Both the position numbers and the translations under genes were made by a program. A stretch of DNA of 64,000 nt from Formosa algae (GTDB lineage: Bacteria > Bacteroidota > Bacteroidia > Flavobacteriales > Flavobacteriaceae). Positions 33,579 through 43,025 of this stretch are shown here, piece after piece. Position 1 is the stretch's first letter; each line of letters starts with the position of its first letter. The notes beneath the pieces were generated by a model. That model worked only from the letters and a program-made list of their open reading frames with translations, did no database searches and had not been told where the DNA came from. Location: positions 62,001 through 126,000 of the forward strand of contig NZ_LMAK01000004.1 of NCBI RefSeq assembly GCF_001439665.1, in the 5' to 3' direction.

Positions 33579-36500
33579 ATGAAAACAAAGATTAGTCTGT
33601 TGTTAATGTTATTTTTTTCATTTTCTGCTTTTGCACAAGAAATGGAAGTGAATGGCGTAGTAACAAGTAAAAATGATGGCATTCCTTTACCGGGAGTAAA
33701 TATTATTGTAAAAGGATCTAGTAATGGGGTCACCACCGATTTTGATGGGAAATACGCTATTAATGTTAATAAGGGCGATGAATTAGAGTTTAGCTACATT
33801 GGCTTTAAAACAATTACAATAACCGCAGATGACCAAGCCGTTATTGATGTTTCAATGAATGATGATGTTGAAGCACTAAATGAAGTTGTAGTAATTGGTT
33901 ATGGTACGCAAAAAAGATCAGATCTTACTGGTGCTGTCTCTAGTATTAAAACAGAAGAACTTCTTAAACAACCAGCTGTTAATGCCACCCAATCTATACA
34001 AGGGAAATTATCTGGGGTTAGCATTATTAATACTAATGCTCCAGGAAGTGAGCCGGTAGTAATGATTAGAGGATTAGGAACTGCAGCTTCAGGAACTACA
34101 CCACTTTACATTGTAGATGGTATACAAGTAAGTGGTATTAGTAACATAAACTCTGCAGATATAGAAAGCATGGATGTTATGAAAGATGCCGCATCGGCAG
34201 CTATTTATGGAATGGATGCTGCAAATGGTGTTATTTTTATAACCACTAAAAAAGGTAAACAAGGAAAAGCAAAAATTTCTTTAAGTTCTTATTATGGAGC
34301 AACAAGCATGCTTAACCCTGTTAAAATGGCAAATGCTTCAGAATATGTAACATATTATAATGAAGTTCAAACCTCTTTAGGATCTACAGATTTACTTTCA
34401 ACAGATCAGCCTTATAATACAGATTGGTATGATGAATTAGCACAGGTTGGATTATCTAATAGTAATAATGTTTCAATTTCAGGGGCAAATGATCATATCA
34501 ACTATTTCTTCAGTTTAAATAATTATAATGAAGATGGTATTCTGGAAGGACAAGATTTAACGCGAAATACATTAAGATCTAACACTACATTCAATCTTTT
34601 TGATGATAGAGTTAAGTTTACCCAAAGCATTAGTGCAGCGTTATCAAAAGAAAATCCAAAACCCTCTACAGCTTTTGATGAAGCCTATAAACAAGCTCCA
34701 ATTGTACCTACATATTACGACAATGGAGGTTTTGGACAGCCAGATTGGGATCCAGCTACAGGTCAAGTCGCATACCAAGGAAGTAGTAGTTTAAATTCTA
34801 TTGGGAATCCTTTAGCAACGGTTTATTATTATAATCAAAAAGCGCAAACCACAGATTTACAAGGTTCTTTTGATTTGGAAATTAAATTAACAGACTACTT
34901 AAAAGCAAATTCTCGCTTTGGTGCTACCAAAACTTATTATAGATCTAGATCTTTTAACGATATTAAATCTCAATATTTAACCTCAAACACGGGGCAAGAC
35001 GAAGATGATTTTAATGCCTTAAAAGAAGCTAATCCAACAACCACTCAGTATGCAGATAATAGTTTGTCTTATACAACTTCAGAAAGTTATAGATATAACT
35101 GGGACAACTATTTAACCTTCGATAAACAAATAGGTGAACACGCTATTAATGTTGTGGCAGGACTAACAAAAGGAAGTAAGAATGATGTGTTTAACACATA
35201 TCAACTTGCATACGATGTTCCTGAAAAAGAACAATATTGGAACATAAATTTTGCTTCAGATGATTACGATCAGGTTTCAGAACAATACTTTTCAACACCT
35301 ACTCATCAATTATCATATTATGGAAGACTACAATATAACTTCAGTGAAAAATACTTTATTCAAGCTAATATTCGTAGAGATGGTATAAGCACTTTTAATA
35401 ATGACAACAATACTGAATATTTTGGAAACTTCCCTTCTTTTAGTGGAGGTTGGGTGTTAACTAAAGAGCCATTTTTAAGTGATATCGAGAATTTAAATTT
35501 CTTAAAAATTAGAGTAGGTTGGGGGAAACTAGGTAACTCAGATGTGCCGTTTAATGTTTCAACTTATACAACATCTACTGGAAGTAGTAATGTGAATTAT
35601 GTTTTCGGAGCAAATCAAGATTTAGTATATGGTGCAGCTTTAGGTGCTTCTATTTACCCCATTTCTTGGGAAATTACCAAAGAAACAAACGTAGGTTTAG
35701 ATTTTCAAGCCTATAATTCTAGATTATCAGGTAGTTTCAATTACTATAACAGAAATACAGAAAATGCTATTCTAAATGTAACGCCAGTGTATACCTCAGG
35801 AGAAGGTTCTAATTATTACGATCACGGCGCTGAGGTGCTTAACAAAGGTTTTGAAGTTGAAATGAATTGGAAAGATAACATTTCTGAAGATTTATCATAC
35901 AGTGTAGGTTTTGTGTTATCTAACAATAAAAATAATGTAGAGAATGTAAAATCTGCTTACGATGGGCAAACAGGAGGAAGTTTGTCTAACGGACAAATAA
36001 CTAAAAGGTTAGAAGAAGGCCAGCCAATATATGCTTGGTGGATGTGGGAAGCAGATGGTGTGTGGCAAAACCAAGACGAAATAGATAATAATACACATTA
36101 TGGTACGCCGTCTCCAGGTTATTTACGTTACAAAGATCAGAACGATGATGGCGTTATAGATGACGATGATAAAAAATTCTTCGGATCTTATATTCCTACT
36201 TACAACTTCGGATTTAATCTCGCTGTAAATTATAAAGATTTCGATTTTTCTGTAGACGCTTTTGGAGCAGGAGGAAATAAAATATATAACGGATTAAAAG
36301 GGACCACTATAGACGGCGGAGAAAATGTAGCACAAGATACATTTGCAAATAGATGGACCGGAGAAGGATCTACCAATGTAAATCCTGGAGCAAACAAAGA
36401 CTCTTATGCATCAAGTTATTATTTAGAAGACGGAGATTATTTAAGAATCAACAATATTACATTAGGTTACACTTTACCTAAAATAATAAATCAAGTGTCT

Positions 36501-36677
36501 AGAATAAGAATTTATGCCTCTGCAAAAAATCCATTCATGTTTACCAAATATTCAGGTTTCACTCCTGAGATTGTTGGTTCAAGTGGATCTACTGGAGCTA
36601 GCGGAACATCAGGGATAGAGCTTTCAGCATATCCAAACACAAAAACGTTCTTATTTGGTGTGAACATCGATTTATAA
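33579..36677 (+). CDS. SusC/RagA-family TonB-dependent glycan transporter (PUL 2)
   Basis: A 1032-residue outer-membrane importer: Sec signal (to AFAQE, residue 20), carboxypeptidase-regulatory-like domain (about 22-100, GVVTSKNDGIPLPGVNIIVKG), SusC signature VVVIGYGTQKRSD (about 105), plug (about 115-230, IYGMDAANGVIFITTKKG) and beta-barrel to the C-terminal FLFGVNIDL. It shares domain plan but not close sequence with the PUL 1 SusC, so the imported glycans probably differ. susD follows after 19 bases. An EF-hand-like, acidic DQNDDGVIDDDDKK loop (about residue 865) is a typical calcium-binding insertion in the barrel of this family. Confidence 0.97.
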   Translation: MKTKISLLLMLFFSFSAFAQEMEVNGVVTSKNDGIPLPGVNIIVKGSSNGVTTDFDGKYAINVNKGDELEFSYIGFKTITITADDQAVIDVSMNDDVEALNEVVVIGYGTQKRSDLTGAVSSIKTEELLKQPAVNATQSIQGKLSGVSIINTNAPGSEPVVMIRGLGTAASGTTPLYIVDGIQVSGISNINSADIESMDVMKDAASAAIYGMDAANGVIFITTKKGKQGKAKISLSSYYGATSMLNPVKMANASEYVTYYNEVQTSLGSTDLLSTDQPYNTDWYDELAQVGLSNSNNVSISGANDHINYFFSLNNYNEDGILEGQDLTRNTLRSNTTFNLFDDRVKFTQSISAALSKENPKPSTAFDEAYKQAPIVPTYYDNGGFGQPDWDPATGQVAYQGSSSLNSIGNPLATVYYYNQKAQTTDLQGSFDLEIKLTDYLKANSRFGATKTYYRSRSFNDIKSQYLTSNTGQDEDDFNALKEANPTTTQYADNSLSYTTSESYRYNWDNYLTFDKQIGEHAINVVAGLTKGSKNDVFNTYQLAYDVPEKEQYWNINFASDDYDQVSEQYFSTPTHQLSYYGRLQYNFSEKYFIQANIRRDGISTFNNDNNTEYFGNFPSFSGGWVLTKEPFLSDIENLNFLKIRVGWGKLGNSDVPFNVSTYTTSTGSSNVNYVFGANQDLVYGAALGASIYPISWEITKETNVGLDFQAYNSRLSGSFNYYNRNTENAILNVTPVYTSGEGSNYYDHGAEVLNKGFEVEMNWKDNISEDLSYSVGFVLSNNKNNVENVKSAYDGQTGGSLSNGQITKRLEEGQPIYAWWMWEADGVWQNQDEIDNNTHYGTPSPGYLRYKDQNDDGVIDDDDKKFFGSYIPTYNFGFNLAVNYKDFDFSVDAFGAGGNKIYNGLKGTTIDGGENVAQDTFANRWTGEGSTNVNPGANKDSYASSYYLEDGDYLRINNITLGYTLPKIINQVSRIRIYASAKNPFMFTKYSGFTPEIVGSSGSTGASGTSGIELSAYPNTKTFLFGVNIDL

Positions 36678-36696
36678 AACTTAAAAAACAATTATC

Positions 36697-38109
36697 ATGA
36701 AAATTAATATTAAATATATACAAAGTCTATTTTTTGTTGGATTGCTTTTGTTTACGATATCATGTAGTGAAGATTATTTAGATGTCGATAGTAAAGATTC
36801 ATTAGAACAAGAAGATTCTGAAACCGTGACACCAGAAGAAATGGTAAATGGGGGTTACGGTATGTTAACAGATTGGGAATATGCATTTTCTTATCTTGGA
36901 ATAACAGAAATTATATCTGATAATGCAGATAAAGGAAGTTCTTCTACCGATACCGGATCAGATAAAGATGTGTTAGATGCTTTAACATTTACAAGTAGTG
37001 CTGGTTCTATTCTGGACATGTGGAATAATTGGTATAAGGCTATAAATAGAGCATCTACAGCTATTGAATATGCAGAAGATTATGGATTAACAGATGAAGA
37101 TTATAAAGACCGATTAGTTGGTGAAGCTGAATTTTTAAGAGCTTTAAACTATTTCTGGTTGGTAAGATCTTTTGGAGCTGTACCGTTACAAGATATAGAT
37201 TTAGTAGAAAGACAACCTGTAGCCGATGTTTACGCATATATTGAAGCAGATTTGTTAGATGCTATAGACAAATTACCGCTTAAAACAGAATATGCTTCAG
37301 ACGATTTAGGACGTGTAACAAAAGGAGCTGCGCAAGCACTTTTATCTAAAGTTTACTTGTATGAAGAAGAATGGCAAAAGGCTTTTGATATGGCCAACAA
37401 TGTGGTTAATTCGGGAGAATATGGTTTACATTCTAATTATGAAGAATTATGGAGAGCTTCAACAGAAAACGGTATAGAATCTATTTTTGAAGTTCAAGCA
37501 AGAGGAGAATCTGTAGCACATGGTGTGCAACAATATTCACAAACTCAAGGTGCTAGAGGTACCGATGGTTGGGGTTGGGGTTATAATATTCCGTCTGAAA
37601 CACTTGTTAATGCTTTTGAAGCAGAAGGAGATACTGTAAGAATGAATGCCTGTGTTATTTTTGAAGGAGAAACATTATGGGATGGTCGTGAGGTTTTTGA
37701 AGTAGAAAACCCAAGATATAATGAAAAAGCATATTCTAGTGCTTCTGCGGGCGCAGATGATGGCGATAAAAACATAAGAATATTACGTTACGCAGAAATA
37801 TTATTAATTAAAGCTGAAGCTGCAAAATATATTGGCGAAGATGCGGCAACACCTCTAAATCTAGTAAGAAATAGAGTTGGTTTAGCTTCTATAAGCGATC
37901 CAACAATCGAGCAAATCTGGAATGAAAGACATTTGGAATTAGCAATGGAACACGATCGCTGGTTCGACCTTGTAAGAACAGGGCAAGCAGAAGAAGCCAT
38001 GGCTGCCGATGGAAAAACATTTATTGTAGGTAAACACGAATTGTTTCCTATTCCTTATAACCAATTAGTTCAAACCCCAGACATGGAACAAAATCCAGGT
38101 TGGGAGTAA
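36697..38109 (+). CDS. SusD/RagB-family glycan-binding lipoprotein (PUL 2)
   Basis: A 470-residue surface lipoprotein with lipobox TISC and the SusD mature start SEDYLDVD. The TPR-like helices appear in EAEFLRALNYFWLVRSFGAV (about 147) and the C-terminal SusD elements in LVRNRVGLASI, ERHLELAMEHDRWFDLVRTG and LFPIPYNQL. It captures oligosaccharide for the SusC partner upstream. Compared with PUL 1 SusD (535 residues) it is short, with fewer surface insertions. A perfect hairpin separates it from the first enzyme gene. Confidence 0.96.
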   Translation: MKINIKYIQSLFFVGLLLFTISCSEDYLDVDSKDSLEQEDSETVTPEEMVNGGYGMLTDWEYAFSYLGITEIISDNADKGSSSTDTGSDKDVLDALTFTSSAGSILDMWNNWYKAINRASTAIEYAEDYGLTDEDYKDRLVGEAEFLRALNYFWLVRSFGAVPLQDIDLVERQPVADVYAYIEADLLDAIDKLPLKTEYASDDLGRVTKGAAQALLSKVYLYEEEWQKAFDMANNVVNSGEYGLHSNYEELWRASTENGIESIFEVQARGESVAHGVQQYSQTQGARGTDGWGWGYNIPSETLVNAFEAEGDTVRMNACVIFEGETLWDGREVFEVENPRYNEKAYSSASAGADDGDKNIRILRYAEILLIKAEAAKYIGEDAATPLNLVRNRVGLASISDPTIEQIWNERHLELAMEHDRWFDLVRTGQAEEAMAADGKTFIVGKHELFPIPYNQLVQTPDMEQNPGWE

Positions 38110-38116
38110 TATAAAA

Positions 38117-38153
38117 ATTTCAGCTACACTTAATATTTTGGTGTAGCTGAAAT
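38117..38153 (+). terminator. Intercistronic hairpin between SusD and GH144 genes
   Basis: Perfect 13-bp stem ATTTCAGCTACAC (38117-38129) with its complement (38141-38153), loop 11 bases. No T-run follows, so complete termination is unlikely; it may protect the susCD part of the mRNA or reduce read-through into the enzyme genes. It corresponds in position to the hairpin behind susD of PUL 1, with an unrelated sequence. Confidence 0.65.
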
Positions 38154-38167
38154 GCAATGTAGCGTTT

Positions 38168-39535
38168 ATGAACATGTTATATACTCGTAATTTTTTTTTA
38201 ATATCTATGGTGTTTTTCTCTCTCTTTGGTTGTAATAATCAAAAAGAAGAGACAGAAATAGCGATAGAAGATACAGTTGTAGAAGACGATGAGGTGTCAG
38301 AGGATGCCCTTTTAGATCGTATTCAAGAACAAACCATAAATTATTTTTGGGATGGAGCCGAACCTAATTCAGGTTTAGCGCGTGAGAGAATACATATGGA
38401 TGACGTCTATCTGGAATCTCCAAAAAACACAGTAACTACTGGAGGAAGCGGCTTTGGATTAATGGCTATTTTAGTAGGAATTGAAAGAGGATTTATATCA
38501 AGAGAAGATGCTTTGTTGAGATTCGGAAACATAGTGGATTTTTTAGATCAAGCTGATCGCTTTCATGGAGCTTGGCCACATTGGATTAACGGTGAAACAG
38601 GAAAAGTATATCCGTTTAGTGAAAAAGATAATGGAGGAGATTTGGTTGAGACAGCTTTTCTTATCCAAGGGCTGCTAACCGTTTCAGAATATTTTGATGG
38701 TGATACTGAAGAAGAAAAAGAACTTATTTCTAAAATCGATACGCTTTACAAAACTGTAGAATGGGATTGGTATACTAAAGACGGCGAAGATGTTTTATAC
38801 TGGCATTGGTCGCCAGAATATGGTTGGGATATGAATATGCCTGTTCAAGGATATAATGAATGTTTAATTATGTATGTCTTGGCAGCAGCTTCACCTACAC
38901 ATCCTATTAGTAAATCGGTTTACGAACAAGGATGGGCAAGAAACGGAGGCATTGTGTCAAGTAAAACCTACTATGACGAAGATTTAGTGTTAAACTATTT
39001 TTACAATGGTACAGATTTAGTTGGACCTTTATTCTGGGCGCATTATTCATACTTAGGTTTAGATCCTAGAAATCTGTCAGATCAATATGCAAATTATTGG
39101 ATGCTAACACAAAATCAAGCTAAAATACATTATAAATATGCAGTCGATAATCCCCTAAATTTTAAGGGATATGGCGATAGCCTTTGGGGCTTAACCTCTA
39201 GTTATTCCGTAAACGGTTATAATAGTCATAGACCCGGAAATGATGTTGGTGTTATTTCTCCAACTGCAGCCTTATCATCTTTTCCATACACTCCAAATGA
39301 GAGTATGAATGTTTTAAAAAATATGTATAAAAATCACGACAGCCTTGTGGGAGAATACGGTCCGTACGATGCTTTTAGTTTTGAAGATAATTGGTATACA
39401 CCAAGATACCTAGCTATCGATCAAGGCCCAATTCCAGTGATGATAGAAAATTATAGAACAGGGTTGTTATGGCGATTATTTATGAAAAATAAGGATGTTC
39501 AAAATGGGTTAGATGCACTTGGATTTACCTATTAA
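38168..39535 (+). CDS. GH144-type endo-beta-1,2-glucanase lipoprotein (PF10091 family)
   Basis: A 455-residue lipoprotein (lipobox LFGC) of the family annotated 'glucoamylase' (PF10091), whose characterised members in CAZy GH144 are endo-beta-1,2-glucanases that release sophorose-type oligosaccharides. Family segments are GGSGFGLMAILVGIERGF (about 95), WPHWINGETGKVYPFSEKDN (about 140), YWHWSPEYGWDMNMPVQGYNE (about 215) and the end YRTGLLWRLFM. The fold is an (alpha/alpha)6 toroid. The acidic residues in these segments are candidates for catalysis; I do not assign them. It is the first enzyme gene of PUL 2 and suggests beta-1,2-glucan as substrate. Related families (GH162, GH189) are not excluded without a search. 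Confidence 0.85.
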   Translation: MNMLYTRNFFLISMVFFSLFGCNNQKEETEIAIEDTVVEDDEVSEDALLDRIQEQTINYFWDGAEPNSGLARERIHMDDVYLESPKNTVTTGGSGFGLMAILVGIERGFISREDALLRFGNIVDFLDQADRFHGAWPHWINGETGKVYPFSEKDNGGDLVETAFLIQGLLTVSEYFDGDTEEEKELISKIDTLYKTVEWDWYTKDGEDVLYWHWSPEYGWDMNMPVQGYNECLIMYVLAAASPTHPISKSVYEQGWARNGGIVSSKTYYDEDLVLNYFYNGTDLVGPLFWAHYSYLGLDPRNLSDQYANYWMLTQNQAKIHYKYAVDNPLNFKGYGDSLWGLTSSYSVNGYNSHRPGNDVGVISPTAALSSFPYTPNESMNVLKNMYKNHDSLVGEYGPYDAFSFEDNWYTPRYLAIDQGPIPVMIENYRTGLLWRLFMKNKDVQNGLDALGFTY

Positions 39536-39558
39536 TAAACAAGTAAAAATTTAAAAAA

Positions 39559-40359
39559 ATGAAGTTTAAGCCCTTTGTAATACTACTGTTTTTAATAATT
39601 ATAAGACCTTCTTTTATGTATGCACAAGATTTAAAAACGGCTGACGAAGTATTCTTGAAGAAAACACATATTGTAAATACAGATACGCTTAACTACAGAA
39701 TGCTTTTACCCAAAGATTTTTCTGAAAATAAAATGTATCCGGTCGTATTGTTTCTTCATGGCGCAGGAGAGCGCGGCGACGATAATAAAAAACAATTAGC
39801 TAACGGAAGTGATTTGTTTTTAAATGAAACCACAAGAGATTCATTTCCTGCAATCGTTCTTTTTCCACAATGTCCTGAAAATGATTATTGGGCTAAACTA
39901 GAAGCAGATCGTTCAACAACACCAATTACGTTTAATTATAAATATAAAGAGACACCTACTAAAGCAATGGCTTTGGTTATGGATTTGATGGATGACATGC
40001 TAGAGAAACCCTTCGTAAAAAGCAATCAAATTTATGTGATGGGATTATCTATGGGAGGTATGGGCACATTCGAAATTCTCTACAGAAAACCAGAGATGTT
40101 CGCGGCTGCTATTCCTATTTGTGGCGGTGGAAATCCAGAATCTGTAGTGTCTTATGCTAAGTCTATACCATTATGGGCTTTTCACGGCGCAAAAGACGAT
40201 GTTGTAGATCCAAATTTATCATTAGAAATGGTGTCTGCAATTCTTAAAAATGGCGGATTCCCAAAATTCACACTCTACGATTTTGCAAATCATAACAGTT
40301 GGGATCCTGCTTTTGCAGAACCAGAATTATTAACATGGCTTTTCTCTAAATCAAAATAA
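39559..40359 (+). CDS. Secreted alpha/beta-hydrolase (carbohydrate esterase-like)
   Basis: A 266-residue protein with a Sec signal (cleaved near MYAQ) and an alpha/beta-hydrolase fold. LFLHGAGERGDDN is the oxyanion-side strand, GLSMGG is the nucleophile elbow with Ser164, and the acid and base are Asp213 or Asp214 (GAKDDVVD) and His245 (NHNSW). Relatives of this type in Bacteroidota PULs are annotated as phospholipase/carboxylesterase, dienelactone hydrolase or feruloyl/acetyl esterases. In the company of GH144 it might remove acyl groups from a glucan, for instance the succinyl or acetyl groups of periplasmic glucans; this is an inference. It sits 23 bases behind GH144 and 6 bases before GH3, in one operon. 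Confidence 0.85.
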   Translation: MKFKPFVILLFLIIIRPSFMYAQDLKTADEVFLKKTHIVNTDTLNYRMLLPKDFSENKMYPVVLFLHGAGERGDDNKKQLANGSDLFLNETTRDSFPAIVLFPQCPENDYWAKLEADRSTTPITFNYKYKETPTKAMALVMDLMDDMLEKPFVKSNQIYVMGLSMGGMGTFEILYRKPEMFAAAIPICGGGNPESVVSYAKSIPLWAFHGAKDDVVDPNLSLEMVSAILKNGGFPKFTLYDFANHNSWDPAFAEPELLTWLFSKSK

Positions 40360-40365
40360 AATACA

Positions 40366-42714
40366 ATGACAAAACATTTTAGTTTAAAAATAACAAGCAT
40401 TTTAATTATAGCGATACTCTTTTCGAGCTGTAATTCTAATAGCCATACAGATACGAGTTCTAAAACAAGTATAGCTAACGAAAATCCATTCGAATCTAAA
40501 ATAGATTCAATTTTGAAATTGATGACTTTAGAGGAAAAATTAGGGCAACTAAACTTACCAACGTCTGGCGATATTACAACAGGAGCCGCAAAAGGTTCTG
40601 ATGTTGGTGAGCGTATAAAACAAGGTTTAGTTGGAGGGTTATTCAATATTAAAACAGCCGAAAAAATTTATGAAGTTCAGAAAGTTGCTGTAGAACAAAG
40701 TAGATTAGGTATTCCTTTAATTTTTGGAATGGACGTAATTCATGGATATAAAACAACGTTTCCTATTCCATTAGGCTTATCGAGTTCTTGGGATATGGAA
40801 ATGATAGAAAAAACAGCTCGAGTAGCAGCGATTGAAGCGAGTGCAGATGGTATTAACTGGACGTTTTCTCCAATGGTAGATATTTCTAGAGACCCACGTT
40901 GGGGACGCGTTTCCGAAGGTAATGGAGAAGATCCTTATTTAGGTAGTGCTATTGCCAGAGCGATGGTTACCGGATATCAGTCAGACGATTTATCTTCAAA
41001 CAATACATTAATGTCTTGTGTAAAACACTTCGCATTATATGGTGCAGTAGAAGCCGGTAGAGATTACAATACAGTCGATATGAGCCGTATTAGAATGTAT
41101 AATGAATATTTGGCACCTTATAAAGCCGCTATAGATGCCGGAGTAGGTTCAGTAATGGCATCTTTTAATGAGGTAGATGGTGTGCCAGCAACAGGAAATA
41201 AATGGCTACTTACAGATTTGTTAAGAGACGATTGGGGCTTTAATGGGTTTGTGGTTACGGATTACACAGGTATATATGAAATGATAGCTCATGGTGTTGG
41301 AGATAAGTATGCCGTTTCTGAGCAAGCATTAAAAGCAGGTGTAGATATGGATATGGCAGGAGATTCGCCTTCAATTCCAGCAGCTTTTGTAAAAACATTA
41401 AAAGCGTCTTACGAAAACGGTAAGGTAACAATGGATGAGATTGACACTGCGGTAAAACGTATGTTAACTGCAAAATATCAATTAGGGTTATTTGATGATC
41501 CTTACAGATATTGCGATTTTGATCGTGCTAAAACTGAAATATTCACTCCAGAACATAAAGCGTTCGCACGTAAAGTTTCTGCCGAATCTATGGTATTGCT
41601 TAAAAATGAAGAGCAATTACTACCGCTTAAAAAATCTGGAACAATTGCTTTAATTGGACCTTTAGCTAAAGCAACAAATAACATGGCTGGAACTTGGAGT
41701 GTGGCTACAGACCAAGAACAATCTAACTCTGTGTTTGATGGTTTAAAAGAGGTTATAGGAGATAAAGCAACGATGTTATATGCTAAAGGAAGTAATGTGG
41801 ATTACGATTTAGAGTTAGAGCAACGCGCAACCATGTTTGGTAAAGATATTCCGCGCGACGGACGTACAGATAAACAATTATTAGAGGAAGCGCTTCAAAT
41901 TGCAGTAAAGTCTGATGTTATTGTTGCTACGCTTGGAGAGTCTGCAGAATTAAGCGGAGAGAGCAGTAGCAGAACAGATTTAGGTATTCCGCAAGTTCAA
42001 AAAGATTTATTAAATGCATTACTAAAAACAGGAAAGCCTGTTGTTTTAGTACTATTTACTGGTAGACCTTTAGTTTTGGTTGAAGAAAATGAAAATGTGC
42101 CTGCAATACTTAATGCATGGTTTCCTGGAAGTGAAGCTGGTTTAGCAATTTCAGATGTGTTGTTCGGAGCTGTAAACCCTTCAGGGAAATTAACGGCTAC
42201 ATTTCCACGTAATGTAGGTCAGGTGCCATTATTTTACAATCATAAAAACACAGGAAGACCGCTAGGGAATTCAGAAGGGAAATTCGAGAAATTTAAAAGT
42301 AATTATATCGATGTGCGTAACGAGCCTTTATATCCGTTCGGGTACGGTTTAAGCTACACGACCTTCGATTATGCGAATCTTAAATTAGATAAGACGTCTA
42401 TAAACATGGATGGCGAAATTAATGTGTCTGTAGATGTGACTAATTCTGGAGATTACGACGGAAAAGAAGTTGTGCAGTTGTATATAAGAGATCTTGTCGG
42501 TTCTGTAACACGACCTGTAAGAGAACTAAAAGGCTTCCAAAAAGTATTAATTAAGAAAGGAGAAACACAAACTATAACCTTCAAAATTTCTGTTGAAGAT
42601 TTGAAGTTCTATAATTCAGATTTAGATTATGTGGCAGAACCTGGGCAGTTTCAAGTATTTGTAGGAACAAATTCAGATGCTAAATTGATGCAAGCATTTG
42701 AATTGACTAAATAA
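40366..42714 (+). CDS. GH3 family beta-glucosidase, lipoprotein (PUL 2)
   Basis: A 782-residue BglX-like GH3 enzyme with lipobox LFSSC. It has a TIM-barrel domain (about 40-385) with CVKHFALYG and the nucleophile aspartate in GFVVTDYTG (about residue 299), the sandwich domain (about 405-650; GESAELSGES) and a C-terminal fibronectin-III-like domain. It should hydrolyse sophorose or short beta-glucan ends released by the GH144. It has a close paralogue at the end of PUL 1, although both loci lie more than 30 kb apart, consistent with a common origin or parallel recruitment. It is the last gene before a gap of about 310 bases. Confidence 0.93.
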   Translation: MTKHFSLKITSILIIAILFSSCNSNSHTDTSSKTSIANENPFESKIDSILKLMTLEEKLGQLNLPTSGDITTGAAKGSDVGERIKQGLVGGLFNIKTAEKIYEVQKVAVEQSRLGIPLIFGMDVIHGYKTTFPIPLGLSSSWDMEMIEKTARVAAIEASADGINWTFSPMVDISRDPRWGRVSEGNGEDPYLGSAIARAMVTGYQSDDLSSNNTLMSCVKHFALYGAVEAGRDYNTVDMSRIRMYNEYLAPYKAAIDAGVGSVMASFNEVDGVPATGNKWLLTDLLRDDWGFNGFVVTDYTGIYEMIAHGVGDKYAVSEQALKAGVDMDMAGDSPSIPAAFVKTLKASYENGKVTMDEIDTAVKRMLTAKYQLGLFDDPYRYCDFDRAKTEIFTPEHKAFARKVSAESMVLLKNEEQLLPLKKSGTIALIGPLAKATNNMAGTWSVATDQEQSNSVFDGLKEVIGDKATMLYAKGSNVDYDLELEQRATMFGKDIPRDGRTDKQLLEEALQIAVKSDVIVATLGESAELSGESSSRTDLGIPQVQKDLLNALLKTGKPVVLVLFTGRPLVLVEENENVPAILNAWFPGSEAGLAISDVLFGAVNPSGKLTATFPRNVGQVPLFYNHKNTGRPLGNSEGKFEKFKSNYIDVRNEPLYPFGYGLSYTTFDYANLKLDKTSINMDGEINVSVDVTNSGDYDGKEVVQLYIRDLVGSVTRPVRELKGFQKVLIKKGETQTITFKISVEDLKFYNSDLDYVAEPGQFQVFVGTNSDAKLMQAFELTK

Positions 42715-42745
42715 AAACACCGCAATTAATTGATGGCGATTTTAT

Positions 42746-42794
42746 GCCACACATATTTTTAAGTTTACCCCCTATCCTTATTATTTTGTGTGGC
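42746..42794 (+). terminator. Weak terminator-like hairpin behind GH3
   Basis: An 8-bp stem GCCACACA (42746-42753) with TGTGTGGC (42787-42794), followed by TTTT, with a long 33-base loop. It lies 32 bases behind the GH3 stop and may end the main PUL 2 transcript, leaving GH43 and MFS as a separate unit. The long loop lowers confidence. Confidence 0.45.
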
Positions 42795-42832
42795 TTTTAC
42801 TGGTCGGACTACGGTACGATTTCAGGTTACAA

Positions 42833-42991
42833 ATGAAGCTTTCAGCAGGAAAATTGATTCTAAACAGAAGTCGTTAGCAGCTTTTAGAAGACTATCAAGT
42901 TATAGTAAAAGCATTTGAACACGCACCAAAAGACAATGTAAATTGTGCGTATACACAGTTTGAAAGATTAAGATGTCAGTATGCCTCATAA
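42833..42991 (+). pseudogene. Possible decayed coding remnant
   Basis: One frame starts at an ATG at 42833, is broken by a TAG at 42875, then continues open for 37 codons to a TAA at 42989. The second part reads like a protein C-terminus (LLEDYQVIVKAFEHAPKDN) with normal amino-acid composition. The rest of the 310-base gap shows no other gene. This may be the remains of a gene deleted when the GH43/MFS genes joined the PUL, or only chance. I do not recognise a family. Confidence 0.25.
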
Positions 42992-43025
42992 TCTAAAAAC
43001 TTAAAAAGATACTAAATTATATATC

